DNA of 64,000 bases, from NCBI GenBank assembly GCA_963920635.1, contig OY987299.1, positions 116,313,373-116,377,372 of the forward strand, given 5' to 3'. A program made the position numbers and the translations under genes. Within the stretch, counting starts at the first letter, position 1. Each line of letters begins with the position of its first letter. Under the pieces are notes generated by a model. It was not told where the DNA came from and ran no database searches. It worked only from the letters and a program-made list of their open reading frames with translations. Shown in pieces: positions 12,795-24,260 of this stretch. The stretch comes from Pseudeuparius sepicola. Taxonomy: Eukaryota > Arthropoda > Insecta > Coleoptera > Anthribidae.

Positions 12795-13973
12795 TACAGG
12801 GTGGTCCAAACTTTATCAGCAATACTTTAAAAACTGCTAGAACATTAAAAAAAAAAGAAATTTTTTTCCTATAAACATGTATCGAAATCCTAACGGTTTT
12901 CGATATACAGGGCGTCAAAATTCAATTTTTATTTCAAATTTTCTTTTATTTCTCTAAAAGGAAGACAGCTAAGGCAAACACAAATTTGGTACAGTTTAGA
13001 CACTCATTAAATACTATAAATTAAAAATAGTTCAGCCCATCTACTTCCACCAGTGTCGGAGAGACGGGGGTCAATCATCATATATTTTTAATAAAACAAT
13101 GGTACCTACGCCACAGGAAAAGTAATATTTTTGGTTTCACTAAATTTTCCAATAAATTCCAAGATAAAACTATTCTAGACTTTTTTTCGAAAAATATACG
13201 ATTTTTTAAATATTCACTTTTGTGCGTTTTAATTTTTTTTAGCAGAAGAAAATCAAAGTAGGTCTCTAGACCGTCTAGGCTCTCGAAATTTTGCACACAT
13301 ACTGAGTTTTCAATTCCGAACAACTTTCCTTAGTAACATTTGGTCCACAAACCTACAAAAAGGTTTCTAGATTCAAAAAATCATGTGTCTTGGGAATTTA
13401 AAAAAATCTAATTTTTTGCACCAGTAAAGTGGGCTTTAGGTAGGTCCTACGGCAAAATGATATTAAGGAAAATTGTTCGGAATTAAAAATTCAATAGGTG
13501 TGCAAAATTTCGAAAGCTTAGACCTACATTGATTTTCTTCTGCTAAAAAAATTAAAAGCACAAAAGTGAATTTTTCAAAAATGGTACCTACTTGTTTCGA
13601 AAAAAAGTCAAGAATAGTTTTTTCTTATAATTGATTGGAAAACTTAGTGAAGGCAAAACAAATTCCTTTTCCAGTGGTGTACCAATTTTTTTATTAAAAC
13701 ATATTATGGTTGACTCCCGTCTCTCCGGCATTGGTGGAAGTAGATGGGCTGAGTTATTTTTAATTTATAATATTTAATGAGTGTCTAAACTCTACCAAAT
13801 ATGTTTGCCTTAACTGTCTTCCTTTAGGAAAAATAAAAGAAAACTTGAACTTTGACGCCCTGTATATCGAAAACCGCTAGGATTTCGATACATGTTTATA
13901 TGAAAAAATCTCATTTTTTTGAAATTTTCTAACAGTTTTTAAAGTATTGCCGATAAAGTTTGGACCACCCGTA
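12795..13973. mobile_element. Palindromic CAGGGTG-type element, 1.18 kb
   Basis: TACAGGGTGGTCCAAACTTT at 12,795 is mirrored by TTTGGACCACCCGTA ending at 13,973. The arms are near-complete inverted copies meeting near 13,385, and both carry the CTACGCCAC(T/A)GG-type motif. TA borders the element. No coding capacity is seen. Confidence 0.85.
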
Positions 13974-14019
13974 TATACCACAAGAACAAGTGGATATGTG
14001 GATGCGACATGTTTAATAA

Positions 14020-14335
14020 TGACATGGGCTAGAATAGGATTCAAAGATTTAAAACATATATGTATATGAAAAAATAAAAAAACATGAAATTTCTGTTCGG
14101 CACATGAATTGTTCTGCAGAACTAGCATTTTTAGGCAAAGTTGCTATTGCCGCTCAGTTAAATTCCATGTACAAATATAAAATAGACCATGACGGAAGTA
14201 GGTATCCCGAGAGGTACCCACCTTGGTACTCACCTTTTTTTTTAACTGACTACGAGTGTTCTTTTTTTTCTTTTCAAAATGTAGCCGCTCCCCCTGTGCA
14301 TTAACCCACGAGCCACCACTGTCTGTTAGTGTAAT
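14020..14335. repeat. Dispersed repeat, copy 2 (inverted relative to 8,700-9,290)
   Basis: It contains the reverse complement of blocks from copy 1, including GACATGGGCTAGAATAGG and the GAGCCACCACTG end. Unrelated DNA of 4.7 kb separates the copies, so they are more likely two insertions than arms of one element. Confidence 0.5.
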
Positions 14336-14787
14336 AATTTTGAACAATGGGACACGAAATGTGTGTGACATGTAAGAAAAACGGTATCAGCCCGCGCAAA
14401 TAAACAACATATTTATTTTGATTTTTAGTATAGCATATGTTGAAACATTACAATGCCATTTGTTATTGTTTGTCTACTTATATTTGGTGTGGGGAGCACA
14501 CAAACGGTTTGAGAGACGCGAATAAAATTTAATATTCCGAAAATAGTTAAACGAGTAAAATAAAATCACAGAATCTTCAGTGAATAATTCAATGTTGTCT
14601 CGCAACAAAAAAAATACCTTGTCCATTCATTAATAAATTTCTACTTGAACCGAGCAACGTGGCCGTTTTCGTGTCGGTGCTCATTAAACTTTCATCAAGT
14701 ATAACGAGCGGCAAAGGTTACTAATTGCAATTGCAACGCAGTTATACGCCCATGAAAATAATTTGGCAACGATGCACGTCCTTTACT
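14336..14787. other. Gene-free, mostly AT-rich stretch
   Basis: No gene, repeat terminus or structured element was recognised. The segment at 14,640-14,780 is moderately GC-richer and looks like the other single-copy islands. Confidence 0.35.
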
Positions 14788-15606
14788 CAGACCTGAACCA
14801 ACACTATATTAAAGACCTGCTTAACGCTGTTTCAAGCGATCGCCACTGGCGCCACACGACGAAACAAATTTACACGGTGGTTTAATGTTAAAACAGCACT
14901 GTTGCAGAATCTTATATAAAATAAAAATATGCACATATCTCTGTTAAAATGAATTTAATATTCAAAATAAAATAAGATATTTGTTTGTTATGTCCCTCTA
15001 ATTTGACAAGTTCACATGGCATATTTCCATACATTTTCTTAAGAAAAGCGAGTCTAAAACGCAAGCAAGAGTAATTGGTACCTTTTGGTTTGAAATGAAG
15101 TCCATGGCTAGTTGTAGTGTAAGTAAGCATAAAACGCATTAGATTTGTCAGTTTCTTCTTTATATGGAGGACTATTGGATCGCTTTGGAGCTATAACAAA
15201 ATAAAATCTAGAAATTTCACTTCTTCAGCTGGTTGATCAGATCATCCCATAATTCCAAAATAGTGTTTATTCTTCTGCAATTCATCTAATGGTCTGCGCA
15301 TACCATTTTTCTTCATGTGCGTGGAAATTTCATGTTATCACAAACAAATCTACTTATAAAAGCTTTGTTTGTAGGATAAAACTGCCAAATACTGGACGCA
15401 AAGACAATTCGTTATCGTAAAAAGAAGGTAAATCGTAATAAAGCTGGATATTTAAAATTTTGAACATTTTAAACGTCAGAAACTGACATACCAATAACCA
15501 CAGAATACCCCGCTATATAACCTATAATAAGTCGCCATTTTTTTCGTCAAGTAGCGCCACCTCAGTCCGTAATCAACAATGACGTCATGCTCGGGTCTCT
15601 AATATA
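14788..15606. mobile_element. TIR-bearing dispersed family, copy A
   Basis: It shares almost its whole length with 29,299-30,010 (copy B) and 58,670-59,740 (copy C). The left end contains ACACTATATTAAAGACC. The right end carries the inverted form TCTCTAATATA but is cut short of the full terminus seen in B and C. It is non-coding. At 15,120-15,145 it shows a single ATAAAAC, the unoccupied version of a site that in copy C holds a 21-bp insertion. Confidence 0.7.
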
Positions 15607-15805
15607 AGCCGCGTTCCTTTTGCCACTTTTCTAAAGAATTCTTACTTTATCTCAGTTGGTGGCAGTTCCTTTTACAAATGAGAATGTGAGCTCAAGTGAG
15701 ATTTTTTACCTCCCCCTTCACCCTTCAAGCACATCCTCGCGAGGACACTCACTATCGAGCATATTGGCTCAGTTTGGTGGTGGGGAAAATGACCCTTTCA
15801 CAAAA
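15607..15805. other. Short single-copy stretch before the 8.5-kb fold-back element
   Basis: Moderately GC-rich sequence without recognisable features. Its last bases lead into TGAGCC, the target sequence duplicated by the element that follows. Confidence 0.4.
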
Positions 15806-15838
15806 TGAGCCAGTAGTATAGCAAAGGGTACTCCAGGG

Positions 15839-16635
15839 CGGAAGTGACGTCACAAGATGGCCGCCAAGGCGGGAAATTTGAAAATGGCCTTGACCTGCGG
15901 GTTCAATGAACTTTAAGGGGTCACGTTCAGTTAACCTTGACCTGAAGGTTATCTAGAGGCCAAGGGGTTACCAGATCGATAACCTTTAAGGGGTCATTGA
16001 CCCGCGGGTTAACCTTGAAGGGGTCACGTTCAGTTAACCTTGACCTGAAGGTTATCTAGAGGTCAAGGGGTTACCAGATCGATAACCTTTAAGGGATCAT
16101 TGACCCGCGGGTTCAATGAACTTTAATAGGTCACCTTGTTACCTTGACCGGTCAATGAACTTTAAGAGGTTACCTTGACACGTGGCACTTGGGTTCTACC
16201 TTGAAAAATTGAACTTTGCTCACAGTTCTGGGAACGGAAGTGACGTCAATGGTCGCCAAGGCGGGAAATTTGAAAATAACCTGTGGTTGTCAATTAAGTG
16301 AGACCGATGATCTTTAAGGGGTCACCTGAAGGTTAATAATCTCGTGTTGACACGTGGCACCTTGAATTGCAAAAAACTTTGCTCGCAGTTCACGGAAGTG
16401 ACGTCAATATGACAAAATGCGGGAAATTTGAAAATGCGATGGGATTACCTTGACATGAAGGTCACATATAAGTTAAAGATCTCTAAGGGGTCACCTTGGA
16501 GACCAACGAAATTTAACGACAATGATCTCGTGGTCACCTTGACACGTGGCACCTGGATTCAACCTTGAAAAATTGAACTTTGTTCGCAGTTCTGGGACGT
16601 GATGTCAATATGTCAAAATTTCGGGAAATTTAAAT
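15839..16635 (+). promoter_or_regulatory. Terminal array of CRE-like plus E2F-like motif pairs (left arm)
   Basis: Four paired motifs are spaced along the array. TGACGTCA (or TGATGTCA) starts at 15,845, 16,241, 16,399 and 16,600. GCGGGAAA (or TCGGGAAA) starts at 15,869, 16,261, 16,419 and 16,621. The start-to-start spacing within a pair is 20-24 bp. The pairs alternate with repeated GGTCAAGG, GACACGTGGCACC and AAAATTGAACTTTG phrases. TGACGTCA is the consensus for CREB/ATF factors and GCGGGAAA is the inverse of an E2F core, TTTCCCGC. The motifs are plain; their function is inferred. Confidence 0.55.
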
Positions 16636-17137
16636 AGTTGATGAATGAGCTGGCGAGTATCTAAAACTTTAAAAGCCGTAATTGGATGGCAAAAATTGCG
16701 TTACGGAGGTACAATTTTTAGTGAAAGAATTAGTAGAAGTACATCTGAAAATTAGCAGAGGACAAAAATTGCTTGGGTCTGAGAACAACAAATATTGAAG
16801 TTTGCGAAGAGACAATCTGAACTAAGAATCTTGATAAAACAAATCTAGTCATTACCAAAAAGTGCAAAACATTCTCCACAGCAATGAGCTCACCGTGTAG
16901 TATCCAACATTGACTCTCACTTCTATACGGTATAGGTATGCACAGACGTGTTTCCGGGAACACATCTATATACCTATATTAATACAGAGTTGTGAGAGTT
17001 TGGAGAATGCTTTCGGAAAATTATTAGGCATGCACTCAGTTTTCGTTTCATCCAAAAGATCCCGGTGAGGTAGAGCTGCAGTATCCTCGACACAAGATTC
17101 GATCAGACGAATTTAACAAAAACTGTATTTCCAATTG

Positions 17138-17209
17138 ACGACTCCGGGATTCGAACCCAGAGGCTACCAGGCGAAAAGCGGCCGTGTTACCGACTCAGCT
17201 AATGCGTTT
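17138..17209 (-). ncRNA. tRNA-like block with A and B boxes (left arm)
   Basis: Read on the minus strand it has an A box TAGCTGAGTCGG and a B box GGTTCGAATCC at tRNA-like spacing (bases read from the identical right-arm copy; the left arm reads GGTTCGAATCC inverted as GGATTCGAACC). The acceptor stem pairs only at 4 of 7 positions and no clean anticodon stem forms, so it is not a functional tRNA gene. It could be an internal Pol III promoter, a tRNA-derived SINE head or a decayed tRNA. Confidence 0.5.
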
Positions 17210-17276
17210 GGTGACATATATTCCACAAAAACTTTAACACTATGTAAACTGATCCGTAATTTGATACTTTTCCATC

Positions 17277-18400
17277 GGAAACCATGTGCGAACGACACCT
17301 ATGGGTAAGAAACTTGCATAAACGCGGAACCTAGGTTCCGAACAGCCGAACCTACCGGCAAGAATCTAAACGCGGCAAAACTATTACAGAAACCTACTTG
17401 TCTCGCATTAGTACTTCTAGGTCACATTCAACAGGTGGATTTACATGGATATTAAAATTAAACTAGAGCGCTCTTGACACATGAATATTAAAATTGACCT
17501 AGAGCACTTGATAGATAAAATTAATAAGAATTTTTGGTGTGGTTACTTTAATTCCTAGTATATTTTTCGGCATTTTCATTCATTTTTATTTACAAAATTA
17601 ATCTTTCATATTTTTATAATATTTTAAGTTGGTTGAAGTAGCCTTACTAATGTTAACAAATCTAGAAAACGTTGAAAAGTGATAAGTCTAAAGGAATAGG
17701 TTTTTATCGCAGTAATACAGTGTACTGATAAGTCCGTTCGAGAGTGACAGATAATACTTACCTAGTCAAGACCTTCTTTATACCTCTAATAAAATGAAGA
17801 AAACATACAACTGTTATTAAAAATATTTAGAATCGATTGCAAATTTTAGCGAATACAAAAAACGTTGAAAAGTTATAAGTCTCAAGGAATAGGTTTTATC
17901 ACGGAAACCGTGTGCGAGCGACACCTATGGGTAAGAAACTTGCAGAAACGCGGAACCTAGGTTCCGAACAGCCGGACCTATTGGCAAGTATCTAAACGCG
18001 GCAAAACTATTACAGAAACCTACTTGTCTCGCTTTAGTACTTCTAGGTCACATTGAACAGGTGGATTTACATGGATATTAAAATTTAACTAGAGCGCTCT
18101 CGACACATGAACATTAAAATTGACCTAGAGCACTTGATAGATCAAATTAATAAGAATTTTGTTTGTGGTTACTTTAATTCCTAGTGTATTTTTCGGCATT
18201 TTCGTTCATTTTTATTTACAAAATTAATCTTTCATATTTTTTATAATATTTTAAGTTGGTTGAAGTAGCCTTACTAATGTTAACAAATCTAGAAAACGTT
18301 GAAAAGTGATAAGTCTAAAGGAATAGGTTTTTATCGCAGTAATACAGTGTACTGATAAGTCCGTTCGAGAGTGACAGATAATACTTACCTAACCAACATC
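17277..18400 (+). repeat. Two tandem copies of a 626-bp unit inside the left arm
   Basis: GGAAACCATGTGCG at 17,277 recurs as GGAAACCGTGTGCG at 17,903, and the sequence after both runs parallel through CGGAACCTAGGTTCCG, AGAGCGCTC and GTACTGATAAGTCCG. The second copy is slightly shortened. The mirror image is present in the right arm (about 21,720-22,820). Confidence 0.75.
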
Positions 18401-18976
18401 TTATTTACACTTGCACCTCTAATAAAATGTATAAAATTTACTGAAATACTTTTATCAATAGAAGTTTATAGAATATAGATTGAAAATGACAAGTCTTTCA
18501 CATAAGGTTGAAAACACATGGATTTCAATGTGTTGAAGTTTGCTTTTCTGACAGCCATATGAATCACATTTAATACGCTTTTTTATACTTTTGCAATAAT
18601 TGTTCTCCCTCAACTTGAAACTAGAATCGATTTTTGTATGAAAACATGTTTTCCCCCAAAAGTAGCAAATGAAAAACATTATTTGAAGATACATGTATAA
18701 TAAAAAATAATTGTAAATATATAAAACAATAACACATAACATAAGATACAAGAAAAAATTGACACTTAACCTAAGGAAAAATAAAGTAAAAATTAAAAAA
18801 AAATCTAACACTAATTTATATTAAGAAAAACTAACATTACCTTGAACTAATAAAAAATACTAATAAAAACTTGACACTAACTTAACCTAACGAAAAATAT
18901 AACAAGCTATAAATAAAAAACCTACCACTAATTTATATTAAAAAGACTAACACTAACTTGTAAAACTAACCTATCC

Positions 18977-19474
18977 CTAACTATCTAATAATTTTAGGAC
19001 CTTGCGAGCGCGCTTCTGCTGTCTTTCATACTCAAATATATTCACATCCATCTCAAGCACTCTTTTCATCGCCTTTTTCCTTTCATTCCGTAATCCTTTC
19101 AATGTACATTCTATATCAGCATCCTTCCTTCTTAGAAAACGGGCGGCGTTTTCTAAGAACTCATCCATGCTCTCTTTTACACCTACCGCATTCTCGCAGA
19201 AGCCGCTCTGGTCCTGACCCCCCCTCGCTGTAGATGGTCCTGGGAACTCCATGGCAGACCTCGACCTCCTGACCAGCCTGGGCCTCGTTGCTAACGCCGC
19301 CGAAACTTGAGCCTCCAAGTCCGAATCGTCGTAGAGGAACAACGGCAGAGGTTTCGGCATCTCTATCGGCAAGATAATTGGCCGACAGCCAGGCGTGGGA
19401 GGTCGCTCGCCAGTTGGAGTTCGGGGCGGCGAGTCCAAGGGGAAGTCATCCTCGTCCAAATTTATGATTGAAGC
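18977..19474 (-). CDS. Orphan protein exon, left copy (no upstream exon retained)
   Basis: It is an open frame of 165 codons and a stop, preceded by an acceptor (pyrimidine-rich, then TTACAG). The translation is near-identical to the right copy, with one residue differing at the position after PG (P here, R there). The N-terminal third is acidic and proline-rich with SPPRTPTGERPPTPG. The C-terminal 70 residues are charged and predicted helical, with many K, R, E and L. No ATG precedes the acceptor in frame, and the arm identity ends inside the intron, so the donor GTAAGT seen in the right copy is missing here. This copy therefore looks 5'-incomplete. I recognise no family. Confidence 0.5.
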   Translation of the reverse strand, partial: ASIINLDEDDFPLDSPPRTPTGERPPTPGCRPIILPIEMPKPLPLFLYDDSDLEAQVSAALATRPRLVRRSRSAMEFPGPSTARGGQDQSGFCENAVGVKESMDEFLENAARFLRRKDADIECTLKGLRNERKKAMKRVLEMDVNIFEYERQQKRARKVLKLLDS

Positions 19475-19528
19475 CTGTAACCGAAATTCTGTTAACACTT
19501 GTGAAAGTATTAAAAAAGTATTTTTACT

Positions 19529-20569
19529 GATCCCAAGTGAAAGTGCCAAAAATCTGTTAAAAAGACGTCAAAACTAAAATTTGAAGAGGATTTTAGTGTA
19601 GTATGTATATTTTGATATCGTTTTGAAGGAAAAACTGAGAATTGGAACATAAGTCGAAGAAAGTGGTCGGTATACTACTGTAGATTAAAAAATTTCCATT
19701 GGCAGCAGCCTTTAAAAGAAAAAATATATTAGAATACCCTGTCAAAATATTTAACTGATGTCAATTTCTAGGTGAATATAACTCGTGTAACGGAAAGGAT
19801 TGCAGTGCCTGAATGTTTTTAAAATAGTTTGGACTCTGAGGGTAAGTTATTATAAGATAAAGATGCAACAAAAATTTAATAATATATTTGGCAGCTTTTA
19901 GCTAGCATACATAAAAATATTTGTAGACCCCAATTAACTTTTCCAACGTTGTTTTTGGTATAGGGTGGGAGGTTCGAACGCGAATTGGGAAGTCAAAGTG
20001 CAAGGAAGCGGGTACAGTGGGATAATTTTATGACTGGTAATTTTATACTATCATATTTAGTCAAAATTTCTAATGATCTGAAAAAAGTTAAAAATATCTC
20101 TCTATTTTAAAAATTCAAACGTGGTATATTCATTTTTGTTTAATGAAGAATCCCACTCAAGACATATCAGTAGAAAAAATTGTGTTTTCAACGTACAAAA
20201 GATTTCGACAATTTTTTGGTTTTCATGTGAAATATTTTCTAATATTTCGATTTAGAATCTTTTCTTAGAGTTGCTTTTTTCGATCTAGCTGACGCATTAG
20301 AGTGACGACCTAAGAAATCGGAGCATAGATTTTTTACCTGGATTGATTAGATCCGGTGTTCTGTTCTTGCAATCTTGCATAGTTGCATTTTGATCTCGCA
20401 CGATCGTGCGATATGCAATTTTTGCATTTTCCCTTTCATAAAAAGCAATCGCTGTCAAGTCGGTCCATCAGTTAGTCGGTTCGTCACGCTGTACTTTTTT
20501 CAACGCAGAAAAAAAAAAGCCACGCTATCTTCCGCTGTGAAAATTTTACAGCATGTTATTTTACCTGTA
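19529..20569. other. Unique central segment of the fold-back element
   Basis: This 1,041-bp sequence has no inverted partner and separates the two arms. Both arm exons point away from it, so a promoter for either would have to lie here. The rightmost part (about 20,375-20,566) is an open frame continuous with the right exon but has no ATG; it ends in CCT followed by GTA of a donor. No conserved domain was recognised. Confidence 0.6.
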
Positions 20570-20623
20570 AGTAAAAATACTTTTTTAATACTTTCACAAG
20601 TGTTAACAGAATTTCGGTTACAG

Positions 20624-21121
20624 GCTTCAATCATAAATTTGGACGAGGATGACTTCCCCTTGGACTCGCCGCCCCGAACTCCAACTGGCGAGCGACCTCC
20701 CACGCCTGGCTGTCGGCCAATTATCTTGCCGATAGAGATGCCGAAACCTCTGCCGTTGTTCCTCTACGACGATTCGGACTTGGAGGCTCAAGTTTCGGCG
20801 GCGTTAGCAACGAGGCCCAGGCTGGTCAGGAGGTCGAGGTCTGCCATGGAGTTCCCAGGACGATCTACAGCGAGGGGGGGTCAGGACCAGAGCGGCTTCT
20901 GCGAGAATGCGGTAGGTGTAAAAGAGAGCATGGATGAGTTCTTAGAAAACGCCGCCCGTTTTCTAAGAAGGAAGGATGCTGATATAGAATGTACATTGAA
21001 AGGATTACGGAATGAAAGGAAAAAGGCGATGAAAAGAGTGCTTGAGATGGATGTGAATATATTTGAGTATGAAAGACAGCAGAAGCGCGCTCGCAAGGTC
21101 CTAAAATTATTAGATAGTTAG
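20624..21121 (+). CDS. Orphan protein exon, right copy, with a possible 57-nt upstream intron
   Basis: There are 165 codons and a stop after the acceptor TTCGGTTACAG. A donor (CCT, then GTAAGTA) stands at 20,567. The 57-nt interval is a multiple of three and free of stops, so it could be a short intron or be read through. Features: acidic start (INLDEDDFPLDSPP), two TP motifs in RTPTGERPPTPG, a basic patch RLVRRSRS, and a long charged helical C-terminus ending ARKVLKLLDS. No start codon was found in frame upstream, so the 5' end is unresolved. Dense E, K and R with heptad-like leucines suggests a coiled coil or nucleic-acid binding, but that is inference. No family recognised. Confidence 0.55.
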   Translation, partial: ASIINLDEDDFPLDSPPRTPTGERPPTPGCRPIILPIEMPKPLPLFLYDDSDLEAQVSAALATRPRLVRRSRSAMEFPGRSTARGGQDQSGFCENAVGVKESMDEFLENAARFLRRKDADIECTLKGLRNERKKAMKRVLEMDVNIFEYERQQKRARKVLKLLDS

Positions 21122-22888
21122 GGATAGGTTAGTTTTACAAGTTAGTGTTAGTCTTTTTAATATAAATTAGTGGTAGGTTTTTTATTTATAGCTTGTTATA
21201 TTTTTCGTTAGGTTAAGTTAGTGTCAAGTTTTTATTAGTATTTTTTATTAGTTCAAGGTAATGTTAGTTTTTCTTAATATAAATTAGTGTTAGATTTTTT
21301 TTTAATTTTTACTTTATTTTTCCTTAGGTTAAGTGTTAATTTTTTCTTGTATCTTATGTTATGTGTTATTGTTTTATATATTTACAATTATTTTTTATTA
21401 TACATGTATCTTCAAATAATGTTTTTCATTTGCTACTTTTGGGGGAAAACATGTTTTCATACAAAAATCGATTCTAGTTTCAAGTTGAGGGAGAACAATT
21501 ATTGCAAAAGTATAAAAAAGCGTATTAAATGTGATTCATATGGCTGTCAGAAAAGCAAACTTCAACACATTGAAATCCATGTGTTTTCAACCTTATGTGA
21601 AAGACTTGTCATTTTCAATCTATATTCTATAAACTTCTATTGATAAAAGTATTTCAGTAAATTTTATACATTTTATTAGAGGTGCAAGTGTAAATAAGAT
21701 GTTGGTTAGGTAAGTATTATCTGTCACTCTCGAACGGACTTATCAGTACACTGTATTACTGCGATAAAAACCTATTCCTTTAGACTTATCACTTTTCAAC
21801 GTTTTCTAGATTTGTTAACATTAGTAAGGCTACTTCAACCAACTTAAAATATTATAAAAAATATGAAAGATTAATTTTGTAAATAAAAATGAACGAAAAT
21901 GCCGAAAAATACACTAGGAATTAAAGTAACCACAAACAAAATTCTTATTAATTTGATCTATCAAGTGCTCTAGGTCAATTTTAATGTTCATGTGTCGAGA
22001 CCGCTCTAGTTAAATTTTAATATCCATGTAAATCCACCTGTTCAATGTGACCTAGAAGTACTAAAGCGAGACAAGTAGGTTTCTGTAATAGTTTTGCCGC
22101 GTTTAGATACTTGCCAATAGGTCCGGCTGTTCGGAACCTAGGTTCCGCGTTTCTGCAAGTTTCTTACCCATAGGTGTCGCTCGCACACGGTTTCCGTGAT
22201 AAAACCTATTCCTTGAGACTTATAACTTTTCAACGTTTTTTGGATTCGCTAAAATTTGCAATCGATTCTAAATATTTTTAATAACAGTTGTATGTTTTCT
22301 TCATTTTATTAGAGGTATAAAGAAGGTCTTGACTAGGTAAGTATTATCTGTCACTCTCGAACGGACTTATCAGTACACTGTATTACTGCGATAAAAACCT
22401 ATTCCTTTAGACTTATCACTTTTCAACGTTTTCTAGATTTGTTAACATTAGTAAGGCTACTTCAACCAACTTAAAATATTATAAAAATATGAAAGATTAA
22501 TTTTGTAAATAAAAATGAATGAAAATGCCGAAAAATATACTAGGAATTAAAGTAACCACACCAAAAATTCTTATTAATTTTATCTATCAAGTGCTCTAGG
22601 TCAATTTTAATATTCATGTGTCAAGAGCGCTCTAGTTTAATTTTAATATCCATGTTAATCCACCTGTTGAATGTGACCTAGAAGTACTAATGCGAGACAA
22701 GTAGGTTTCTGTAATAGTTTTGCCGCGTTTAGATTCTTGCCGGTAGGTTCGGCTGTTCGGAACCTAGGTTCCGCGTTTATGCAAGTTTCTTACCCATAGG
22801 TGTCGTTCGCACATGGTTTCCGATGGAAAAGTATCAAATTACGGATCAGTTTACATAGTGTTAAAGTTTTTGTGGAATATATGTCACC

Positions 22889-22962
22889 AAACGCATTAGC
22901 TGAGTCGGTAACACGGCCGCTTTTCGCCTGGTAGCCTCTGGGTTCGAATCCCGGAGTCGTCA
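22889..22962 (+). ncRNA. tRNA-like block with A and B boxes (right arm)
   Basis: Mirror copy of the block at 17,138. A box TAGCTGAGTCGG begins at about 22,897 and B box GGTTCGAATCC at about 22,940. Acceptor pairing is 4 of 7. It is retained in both arms because the arms are copies, so the pair does not count as independent evidence of function. Confidence 0.5.
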
Positions 22963-23459
22963 ATTGGAAATACAGTTTTTGTTAAATTCGTCTGATCGAA
23001 TCTTGTGTCGAGGATACTGCAGCTCTACCTCACCGGGATCTTTTGGATGAAACGAAAACTGAGTGCATGCCTAATAATTTTCCGAAAGCATTCTCCAAAC
23101 TCTCACAACTCTGTATTAATATAGGTATATAGATGTGTTCCCGGAAACACGTCTGTGCATACCTATACCGTATAGAAGTGAGAGTCAATGTTGGATACTA
23201 CACGGTGAGCTCATTGCTGTGGAGAATGTTTTGCACTTTTTGGTAATGACTAGATTTGTTTTATCAAGATTCTTAGTTCAGATTGTCTCTTCGCAAACTT
23301 CAATATTTGTTGTTCTCAGACCCAAGCAATTTTTGTCCTCTGCTAATTTTCAGATGTACTTCTACTAATTCTTTCACTAAAAATTGTATCTCCGTAACGC
23401 AATTTTTGCCATCCAATTACGGCTTTTAAAGTTTTAGATACTCGCCAGCTCATTCATCA

Positions 23460-24260
23460 ACTATTTAAATTTCCCGAAATTTTGACATATTGACATCACG
23501 TCCCAGAACTGCGAACAAAGTTCAATTTTTCAAGGTTGAATCCAGGTGCCACGTGTCAAGGTGACCACGAGATCATTGTCGTTAAATTTCGTTGGTCTCC
23601 AAGGTGACCCCTTAGAGATCTTTAACTTATATGTGACCTTCATGTCAAGGTAATCCCATCGCATTTTCAAATTTCCCGCATTTTGTCATATTGACGTCAC
23701 TTCCGTGAACTGCGAGCAAAGTTTTTTGCAATTCAAGGTGCCACGTGTCAACACGAGATTATTAACCTTCAGGTGACCCCTTAAAGATCATCGGTCTCAC
23801 TTAATTGACAACCACAGGTTATTTTCAAATTTCCCGCCTTGGCGACCATTGACGTCACTTCCGTTCCCAGAACTGTGAGCAAAGTTCAATTTTTCAAGGT
23901 AGAACCCAAGTGCCACGTGTCAAGGTAACCTCTTAAAGTTCATTGACCGGTCAAGGTAACAAGGTGACCTATTAAAGTTCATTGAACCCGCGGGTCAATG
24001 ATCCCTTAAAGGTTATCGATCTGGTAACCCCTTGACCTCTAGATAACCTTCAGGTCAAGGTTAACTGAACGTGACCCCTTCAAGGTTAACCCGCGGGTCA
24101 ATGACCCCTTAAAGGTTATCGATCTGGTAACCCCTTGGCCTCTAGATAACCTTCAGGTCAAGGTTAACTGAACGTGGACCCCTTAAAGTTCATTGAACCC
24201 GCAGGTCAAGGCCATTTTCAAATTTCCCGCCTTGGCGGCCATCTTGTGACGTCACTTCCG
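23460..24260 (-). promoter_or_regulatory. Terminal array of CRE-like plus E2F-like motif pairs (right arm)
   Basis: Mirror image of the left array, ending at the right terminus. TTTCCCGC and TGACGTCA alternate with the same spacing, and the GGTCAAGG-type phrases recur. If active, the arrays would sit at both tips of the element, facing inward. Confidence 0.5.

Larger units (their letters stand above)
15812..19528 (+). repeat. Left inverted arm of the fold-back element
   Basis: From the outer end inward it holds a motif array (15,839-16,635), a gene-free part, a tRNA-like block, a 626-bp tandem duplication (from 17,277), an AT-rich stretch, and the orphan exon on the minus strand (18,977-19,474). 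Identity with the right arm stops at 19,528, inside what is an intron in the right copy. Differences from the right arm are few, for example one residue in the 165-codon exon. Confidence 0.9.

Noticed and set aside
8700..14335. One 5.6-kb element bounded by the inverted repeats at 8.7-9.3 and 14.0-14.3 kb
   Set aside because: The interior holds unrelated islands and another complete palindrome, the copies differ in length, and no target duplication was seen.
17138..17209. Functional tRNA genes in the fold-back arms
   Set aside because: A and B boxes are good but the acceptor and anticodon stems do not close.
18455..18811. A 118-codon frame present in both arms of the fold-back element (also 21,287-21,643)
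   Set aside because: It opens with GTG, is dominated by F, L, Y and I from T-rich DNA, and appears twice only because the arms are copies.
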